Source: Ditylenchus dipsaci
Lineage: Eukaryota > Nematoda > Chromadorea > Rhabditida > Anguinidae
DNA: 64,000 nucleotides
Assembly (NCBI GenBank): GCA_004194705.1
Contig: SADC01001204.1
Span: 868,001 to 932,000 of the forward strand
Direction: 5' to 3'
Below are positions 60,101 to 64,000 of this stretch, one piece after another (position 1 is the first letter of the stretch; each line of letters starts with the position of its first letter). The notes beneath the pieces were generated by a model, which saw only the letters and a list, made by a program, of their open reading frames with translations, had not been told where the DNA came from and made no database searches. The position numbers were made by a program, and so were the translations under genes.

Positions 60101-61723
60101 TTTTTCATTAGCTAGAACTCAAAATAAATGCCTTTTTTGAGCTTCTGAAGCAATTTTAGGTCAATATATGGTGCTTATGAACATTTAAAAAAATGGTTCA
60201 GGAGGGGAGAGTATACGCAAGTAGCGCCGATTTATTTGATATCCTTTCTAAAGTTTGTGAGAAAACCTTCAAAAAAAATTTTTTCAACAAAAATAGAAAA
60301 TTTTACATTTTTAAAAACTTTGTGAAATATAGCTTACAAGAGAGTTACCCGGACTGTGACCTTGGCAAAATTCAAAGAAAATTTTTCGTGACCAAGTTTT
60401 TGTAAATCTGACTTCGCAAGGATCACTACTCGCTCGTATGGACGAAATGGCCAAATCTTCACTCTTTTTGTTTATTTTACAACAATTCTTAAGGGGGGGG
60501 GGTGCAAGTCATAATGCGAATATTTTGAACTCTCAGGTTCAAATCCCACGGGTGCATACCCTTCTTTATCTTCTTTAATTTACAAATTTGTATTCAAAAT
60601 GATCCTCATCGTAAAATTAGGGCAGTTGGTGACGGTTAATAAGTGCTGGAAACGATTGCAATCGATTCCTCAATAGTTTTTGGCCCTAGAAGTCAGTAGA
60701 CTTACTAAAATATAGAGTAAAAAATAGGTTATGCACCCACTGGTAATCGAACTTGAGTGTTCAAAATATTCGCATTATGATTTGCTAAAGAGGAATGAGA
60801 AATTTCAAGTACTTTTTAAAGGGGCATGCCCACGCTAATAAGAGGTGGTGCCCGGGAATTCAAATTTTTTCCTAATCATTGGACTTCTGCACGGATTTTT
60901 CAACATGGTTTCTAACAAACCATACCTAAAATTAAATTCTAGGCCTTGTTTTGTTAGAAACCAAGTTGAAAAATCCGTACACAAGTTTAATGATTAGGAA
61001 AAATTTTTGAATTCCCGGGCACCACCTCTTATTAGCGTGGGCATGCCCCTTTAACTCAAAGAGCAGTTTTACATACAAATCGACTATGCTAAATACGAAT
61101 CCGGTGTCATACTCTCCGGTTTTCTTATCAAGAAAAAGTTTCCCGTCAAAATGTTATTTGAAGAATTCATGAAGGGTGATCTTCTTTCCGCCGTTATTTT
61201 CTGTTACGAACCCATTTTCAGGCTCATCGAAGTGAATCTGACGTAGGAATAGCAGGGTTTTTTGATACGATATTTCAAATTTTTGGGAAGGGCGAGCAAG
61301 TGGCAATCGACAATCAACAAGATATGCTAAATTTAATCCTTAAAATGACTTTTTTAAGAAAAAAGCCTTTTCTCAAATTTTTGCTAGGTTATCCTTTTTT
61401 GTAGAAAAAATACTTTTTTGTGGCTAATTCTCATTTTGCTTGATTTTATTAATTTTTTTTTGTTTAAAGTGATAACACCATCATGTAGCCCTACGACTCT
61501 AGTTCATAATGAGGTATTGTTTGCAAGGCAGTAAAATAATTTTTTGAGAGTTGTACTCACCTTTGTCCAGATCAGTTCATTATTTTGAAACTTTTTCAGT
61601 AGAAGATGTCTTCTATATGTTATTTCAGCGCAGATGGCATCAATATCTGTGCCTTCAGGTAGTTTTAAAGACAGTGGATTCATTCCCATCAATATGCTCC
61701 GATCAAAACGACAAGCTCTACAT
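51126..61723 (-). CDS. Nuclear hormone receptor (second zinc finger plus ligand-binding domain), 5' incomplete
   Basis: Seven exons on the minus strand: 61561-61723, 59370-59552, 56905-57048, 56714-56859, 55350-55459, 51274-51433 and 51126-51221. Phases agree at every junction upstream of the sixth exon. The first exon gives CRACRFDRSILMGMNP, the end of a C4 DNA-binding domain. The ligand-binding domain shows LLSVEMAKTLPVFNKL (helix 3), ECLLRHMSVLCSYLTDAF (helices 4-5), DPLKKVGLTMEEYVLLKAI (helices 7-8), DPADRDILRKESERYSKIL (helices 8-9), KKYGDVLSLVSCLSMA (helix 9-10) and SLRFREVCTFLHGVLGF (helix 10-11), then a TAA at 51126-51128. In the sixth exon the frame changes between ERYSKIL and HHLQAKMG (about 51355-51372), as if one base were missing. 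Large introns carry many transposons. Receptors of this kind bind DNA response elements and regulate transcription, with or without a ligand. The first zinc finger is not in view. Confidence 0.85.
52609..52714 (-). CDS. Exon-like segment inside a pogo-like element, possibly captured
   Basis: On the minus strand, after a TTGAAG-type acceptor, the frame reads RPVSLRVGGKNHLVLSLIG then YPPPEPEIFDLA and ends at a perfect donor GTAAGT (52608 downward). The V..G...L.L..G.P.P pattern resembles an Ig-type beta strand pair, but the usual Cys and Trp are absent, so the family is uncertain. It lies in a receptor intron but the receptor exons on either side already join in phase without it. Confidence 0.35.
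52730..52812 (-). ncRNA. tRNA-like patch
   Basis: The minus strand reads GGCCGGCGGTGAATCCAACC and, 40 bases on, GGTTACAGGTTTGAACCCTGG, a good B box. The A box is weak. It resembles the tRNA-like sequence at 27773 in spacing. Confidence 0.4.
53810..54030 (-). repeat. Dispersed repeat, inverted copy of 31965-32215
   Basis: The minus strand shares CCTAAACTTGTTGTTTCAAA, GGGACAGATTTATAGGGGGG and ATTTATGTCCCAGACCCCAG with 31965-32215. It ends where the hAT-like element at 54040 inserted. Confidence 0.55.
54060..54857. mobile_element. hAT-like word element, word GGCCGGGCC, 8-bp duplication GAGCTCAC
   Basis: CAGGGCTGGGCACGGGCCGG at the left and the inverted GGCTCGTGCCCAGCCCTG at the right, flanked by exact GAGCTCAC at 54052-54059 and 54858-54865. 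GGCCGGGCCGG words fill 54072-54178 and 54753-54835. The AT-rich core holds a tRNA-like-headed repeat (54270-54420). CAGGGCTGGGCA is a classic hAT tip. This is the youngest member of the nest. Confidence 0.92.
54270..54420 (+). repeat. tRNA-like-headed dispersed repeat
   Basis: GAATATTTCGAACTCCCAGG, B-box-like GGTTCGAATCCAGTGGG, then CTTCAGGCTCTTGGCTATCT, as at 34965 and 60500. Inside the hAT-like element 54060-54857. Confidence 0.5.
55671..55812. repeat. Word element, GGGCAAATTGCCC
   Basis: The left tip CAGGGATGAGCATTTTGCC resembles hAT tips. TTGCCCATTTTTTGCC, AGGGCAAATTGCCCAAAAGG and similar fill 142 bp. The right end TTTTCCCTAAGG is diverged; no duplication read. Confidence 0.6.
55828..56040. 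mobile_element. Pogo-like MITE arm, word GTTATCCGACACCCC
   Basis: TA then CAGTCAAACCTGAGTTATCC. The body (AAGTTCGTTCCAGCCTTGGG, GATTCCAATTTTGCCGATCG) is that of 19588-20017. It ends at the inner word AACCTCGTTTATCCGACACC. The second arm of the palindrome is missing. Confidence 0.8.
56067..56443. mobile_element. Pogo-like TA MITE, word GACGCTCTCCATCGCGTC
   Basis: CAGTCGACGCTCTCCATCGC to the inverted ATGAAGAGCGTCGACTG, TA on both sides (56065-56066, 56444-56445). The arms share AAGTTCGTTCCCACCTCGGG and GGATTCCGATTTTGCCGGTC with 19588-20017, but tip and word are different. It lies in a receptor intron. Confidence 0.9.
57395..57720. repeat. Foldback family copy in a receptor intron
   Basis: TTTTCATGCATCCAGAGTCGCT, GATTTATGTCTAAGGTATGTG, hairpin AAGCCCCATGCGCCCCGAAG with GGGCGCATAGGGCTTGG, then GAGATGCGCGCACTCATTAAC. 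The family order is kept. Confidence 0.7.
57880..58705. mobile_element. Word element, word GCAAGATTTGCG, in a receptor intron
   Basis: The tips GGCGTGGCAAGACTTAAGC and the inverted GCTCAAGTCTTGCCACGCC match. GCAAGATTTGCGCCGCAA-type words fill 57935-58240 and, inverted, 58350-58620. No clear target duplication. The core 58260-58340 carries part of the pogo body (AAAATCGGAATCCTTGC). Confidence 0.7.
58745..59080. repeat. Foldback family copy in a receptor intron
   Basis: AAATAAGGGCTGTGTTGGGA, GTTAAACATAGTTTTGTTAA, TTTTTCATGCATCCAGAGTC, then TACCTTAGACACAAATGACTC and AGTATTCAAAACTATGTTCAA. The hairpin head is mostly lost. Confidence 0.65.
59740..60110. repeat. Foldback family copy in a receptor intron
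   Basis: CATGGTTTTCAACATGGGAC, CTCTATATGCGTTTTTGATC, GTCTAAGGTAAGTGAGTGCG, then a shortened head and TACATACCTTAGACAGAATC, AACAAAACTTTGTTCAACAT. Similar in length to the copy at 6085. Confidence 0.7.
60475..60790. repeat. Foldback repeat with tRNA-like ends
   Basis: GTCATAATGCGAATATTTTG, then GGTTCAAATCCCACGGGTGC at the left, and the inverted GCACCCACTGGTAATCGAAC and CAAAATATTCGCATTATGA at the right (60726-60780). The tRNA-like arm is therefore a terminal inverted repeat here; relatives at 34965 and 54270 show one arm only. Confidence 0.6.
60820..61050. mobile_element. TTAA-class palindromic MITE, complete reference copy
   Basis: AGGGGCATGCCCACGCTAAT to the inverted ATTAGCGTGGGCATGCCCCT, flanked by TTAA (60816-60819, 61051-61054). 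The arms GAATTCAAATTTTTTCCTAA, GCACGGATTTTTCAAC and TGGTTTCTAACAAACC pair around CTAAAATTAAATTCTAG. 231 bp. The TTAA target is typical of piggyBac-like elements. It lies in a receptor intron. Confidence 0.92.
61051..61560. other. Intron sequence of the hormone receptor
   Basis: Starts with a CGACTATGCTAAATACGAATCCGG motif piece (see 33310). The rest is AT-rich with no recognisable element. Confidence 0.35.
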
Positions 61724-62040
61724 CTTAGAACTTTGAAATACTTGTTTATTTATTTAATTTTAATTTAAAATTACCATGCTTAAAGCTAGCTAAATTTTCA
61801 TTATAACAGTTAAATCGTCTTCCAGACAAAATTATGCGCCGAAAAGAAGATTTGCAACCTGAAAAATTATCTTTAGAGATTGAAAATTCTGAATTTTAAA
61901 TGCACATGTGCCCCAATGAATTCTTTTTAAATTAAAATTTAATTTAAATTTAAAAAGTGAATATCATCGACTTTTCAACACGGAATTCCCGGCTGTAACG
62001 ACGGTCTACCCCGGTTTATTTTTTGTGAGGATCACGAATA
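61724..62040. other. AT-rich stretch upstream of the visible receptor exons
   Basis: No first zinc finger exon is seen here. GGAATTCCCGGCTGTAACGA at 61981 has a relative at 32850. Confidence 0.35.
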
Positions 62041-62172
62041 CAGTCAAGCTTCGATAATTGGGAACCCGATAACTGAGAACCCTCAATAACAGGGCAGTCC
62101 AGGTTGGTCCCTGCCACGGATGACTAAAAAGATAGTAAAATGCACACATATATAGGGCACTCTATAATTGGG
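62041..62172. mobile_element. Pogo-like MITE left arm, word CGATAATTGGGAACC
   Basis: TA then CAGTCAAGCTTCGATAATTG, followed by CCCGATAACTGAGAACCC and CTATAATTGGGCACC. It is cut off where the TTAA element begins. Confidence 0.65.
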
Positions 62173-62213
62173 CACCTTAAAGAGCCATTGCCGTCTCCGA
62201 CATCGGTTGTCCC

Positions 62214-62644
62214 GGTAGGGTCACATTTTATATCGCGACATTTCATATTCTGACATTTTATTTCGCAATGTTTTATTCATTTTCTCTAACTTTTTGACAA
62301 AAAGTTTTCACCATCTGATAGCTGAGTTTTCAGGCTACAAATTGGTTTTATTCGGGCTGGAGTTTGAAAATATGTTGGCCTACGGGCTGGCTTTTCGGTG
62401 AAAAGCTTGGTTTGGTGGTGGCGTTTTTTTTGAAAACAGGTGTTTTTTGAACAAAAAGCCAGCCCTAGGCTAAGATTATTTTGTACCTCAGCACGAAAAA
62501 TATCATTTTGTAGCCTGAAATCTTAGCTATCGAGTGGTGAGAAAACTTTTTTTCAAAGTCTGAAAAAATCAAAGAAGATAAATAAAACGTTGCAATATGA
62601 AATGTCAGGATATGAAATGTCGCGATATGAAATGTGACCCTACC
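62214..62644. mobile_element. Palindromic word element, word GACATTTCATATCGC
   Basis: GGTAGGGTCACATTTTATAT to the inverted ATGAAATGTGACCCTACC. The flanks GTTGTCCC (62206-62213) and GTTGTCTCC (62645-62653) are a probable 9-bp duplication with one base lost. The inner hairpin GGGCTGGCTTTTCGGTG is shared with 31478. Noncoding. Confidence 0.75.
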
Positions 62645-62705
62645 GTTGTCTCCCGCCAATTCAAAAAATTTTTATAATCATTGAACTTCTGTTCGGATTT
62701 TAAAC

Positions 62706-63346
62706 GGGCAATACTTTTTTTTGTCACAGATTCACTTCTTTTTGTCACAGATTCACTTTTTTCTGTCACAGATTTGATTTGTCACAGATTCACTTTTTTC
62801 TGTCACAGATTCACTTTTTTTGTCACAGATTCACTTTTTTTTGTCACAGATTTCCTCATTTCTGTCCCAGATTTAGCTCAAACCACAGGGGGACCAAGCA
62901 CTTACAAAATTGGTCAAAAAATTTTCTCTCATAACAGCCTGAAAGTTTTTCTATAACGTTTCTATCATGTTTTAAGCATTTTCGCCAAAAATTATTTTTC
63001 CGCAAAAATTTTTGCCTTGGGGGACCAAGGTCCCATTTCAGGCTCCTGAAAACTTTGGACTACCTTGGTCCCCCAAGGCAAAAATTTTTGCGGAAAAATA
63101 ATTTTTGGCGAAAATGCTTAAAACATGATAGAAACGTTATAGAAAAACTTTCAGGCTGTTATGAGAGAAAATTTTTTTGACCAATTTTGTAAGTGCTTGG
63201 TCCCCCCTGTGGTTTGAGCTAAATCTGGGACAGAAATGAGGAAATCTGTGACAAAAAAAAGTGAATCTGTGACAAATCAATCTGTGACAGAAAAAAGTGA
63301 ATCTGTGACAAAAAGAAGTGAATCTGTGACAAAAAAAGTTTTGCCC
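62706..63346. mobile_element. MULE-like palindromic word element, word GTCACAGATTCAC, 9-bp duplication
   Basis: GGGCAATACTTTTTTTTGTC to the inverted GTGACAAAAAAAGTTTTGCCC (in part), flanked by exact ATTTTAAAC at 62697-62705 and 63347-63355. TTTTTTGTCACAGATTCAC repeats seven times on the left, with the inverse on the right. The arms of about 315 bases meet at ACCAAGGTCCC near 63025. Any long frame in it is a product of the repeat. Confidence 0.9.
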
Positions 63347-63479
63347 ATTTTAAACTTGGTTTCTAACTAAACTATACCTAAAATTAAATTCTAGGCCTTG
63401 TTTTGTTAGAAACCAAGTTGAAAGATCCGTACAGAAGTTGAATGATTAGGCAAAAAATTGGAGTGAAAACGATATCATT

Positions 63480-64000
63480 GGAGTGAAAACGATTTAACAA
63501 AATATTTTATTTAACGGCACTGCCAACGCGACAACGACAATGTTGATCAAAAAGCCATTAATTTTGTGGGGTTTGAAAGCAAGGGCAGACTATGAGTAAT
63601 TTTTTTGTGAAATTTCGATTGCACGCATAAGAATTCAACTCTGATCAACAAAAATCCATCAAAGATTTGTGTGGTATATTTCTGTCCTAGTCAATAAAAA
63701 AGTAACCAACCGTAACAACTAGGAATACTATAGTGCATGCAATGTGTGGGTTGTAAACAGACTAGACAATACTTTGGCTTTTCCTCTAGATTTTTATAAG
63801 AACTTAGATTCTGCATAGCTGACTTGTCTAAAGCCTGGTTTTTTCAAAGTTTAAATGACATATAATTAAGAAAAATTGCGTAACCATGCAAAACATTCAA
63901 AATAAAATAACTGGCGGTCCAAATGTTTCCGATCGCTGTTCTAGGCGGATGTAAACGAGAAAAGTACCTAAAAAGACATGCAGAGCTACAAAACCATGTG
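63480..64000. other. AT-rich stretch to the window end
   Basis: GGAGTGAAAACGAT is repeated at 63460 and 63480. No gene was recognised. The minus strand from about 63967 has an acceptor-like TCTTTTTAG followed by a short open frame without a known domain. Confidence 0.3.

Larger units (their letters stand above)
62178..63470. mobile_element. TTAA-class MITE split by two insertions
   Basis: TTAA then AGAGCCATTGCCGTCTCCGA, the tip seen at 48439. The body resumes at ATAATCATTGAACTTCTG (62675) and continues at AACTTGGTTTCTAACTAAAC (63353) to GAATGATTAGGC. The elements 62214-62644 and 62706-63346 account for the gaps. The right tip is not recognisable. Confidence 0.75.

Noticed and set aside
62681..62956. 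Repetitive frame with FVTDSLF-like repeats
   Set aside because: It is the GTCACAGATTCAC word array of a palindromic element, not a repeat protein.
1..64000. CRISPR-like reading of the regular word arrays
   Set aside because: Words are not separated by unique spacers of constant length, arrays come in inverted pairs with transposon tips and target duplications, and the genome is eukaryotic.

Overview
This window looks like animal nuclear DNA, most probably from a nematode. The evidence is AT-rich sequence, introns of 38-77 bases in the compact genes, a nuclear hormone receptor with a nematode-style second zinc finger, a globin with N- and C-terminal extensions, an F-box-like gene, eukaryotic tRNAs and FLYWCH/MULE and hAT transposase remains. 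The species and clade are inference. No bacterial operon, CRISPR array or virus was seen.

Most of the window is transposon-derived. Real genes are few and mostly cut into small exons, so they are invisible to simple ORF finding. Supported genes are: an F-box-like gene at 8665-9918 (+); a multi-exon globin at 40080-46440 (+), whose introns hold several transposons; a nuclear hormone receptor at 51126-61723 (-), seven visible exons over 10.6 kb with matching splice phases, the first zinc finger lying outside the window or unseen, and one exon carrying an apparent frameshift; and a small CxxC/CPLCGD zinc-motif terminal segment at 28257-28533 (+). tRNA-Asp(GTC) is at 25647-25718 (-) and tRNA-Pro(CGG) at 43704-43774 (-). 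Weaker exon candidates are at 2308-2604 (-), 11552-11716 (+), 33688-33816 (+) and 52609-52714 (-). Transposase relics are a FLYWCH-type MULE at 12603-14957, a second MULE at about 23345-24005 and a hAT C-terminus at about 24505-24830.

The striking feature is a dense population of non-autonomous DNA transposons from at least five terminus classes: TA-flanked CAGTCRA (pogo/Tigger-like), TA-flanked ACCGTATTYTCTCTA, TTAA-flanked AGGGGCATG (piggyBac-like target), 9-bp-duplication MULE-like and 8-bp-duplication hAT-like. Many members have a short constant tip followed by repeated copies of a family-specific short word, mirrored at the other end. The word differs between elements (for example CGCCGACCAATTTTC, GGCCGGGCC, GCGATGTT, TTTGCGGATT, GTCACAGATTCAC, GATTTAGTGGCACC), while tips and sometimes the inner body are shared. 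Several elements are nested, and exact target duplications give their order of insertion.

Layout: 1-8 kb word arrays, foldback repeats and TA elements; 8.5-10 kb F-box-like gene; 10.3-15.7 kb word elements and the FLYWCH MULE; 15.9-17.5 kb tRNA-like direct repeat and minisatellite; 17.5-23 kb TA elements and a GC-word element; 23.3-24.9 kb two transposase relics; 25-40 kb AT-rich sequence with tRNAs, the zinc-motif exon and foldback elements; 40-46.4 kb globin; 47-51 kb word elements; 51-61.7 kb hormone receptor with transposon-filled introns; 62-63.5 kb a stacked nest of elements.
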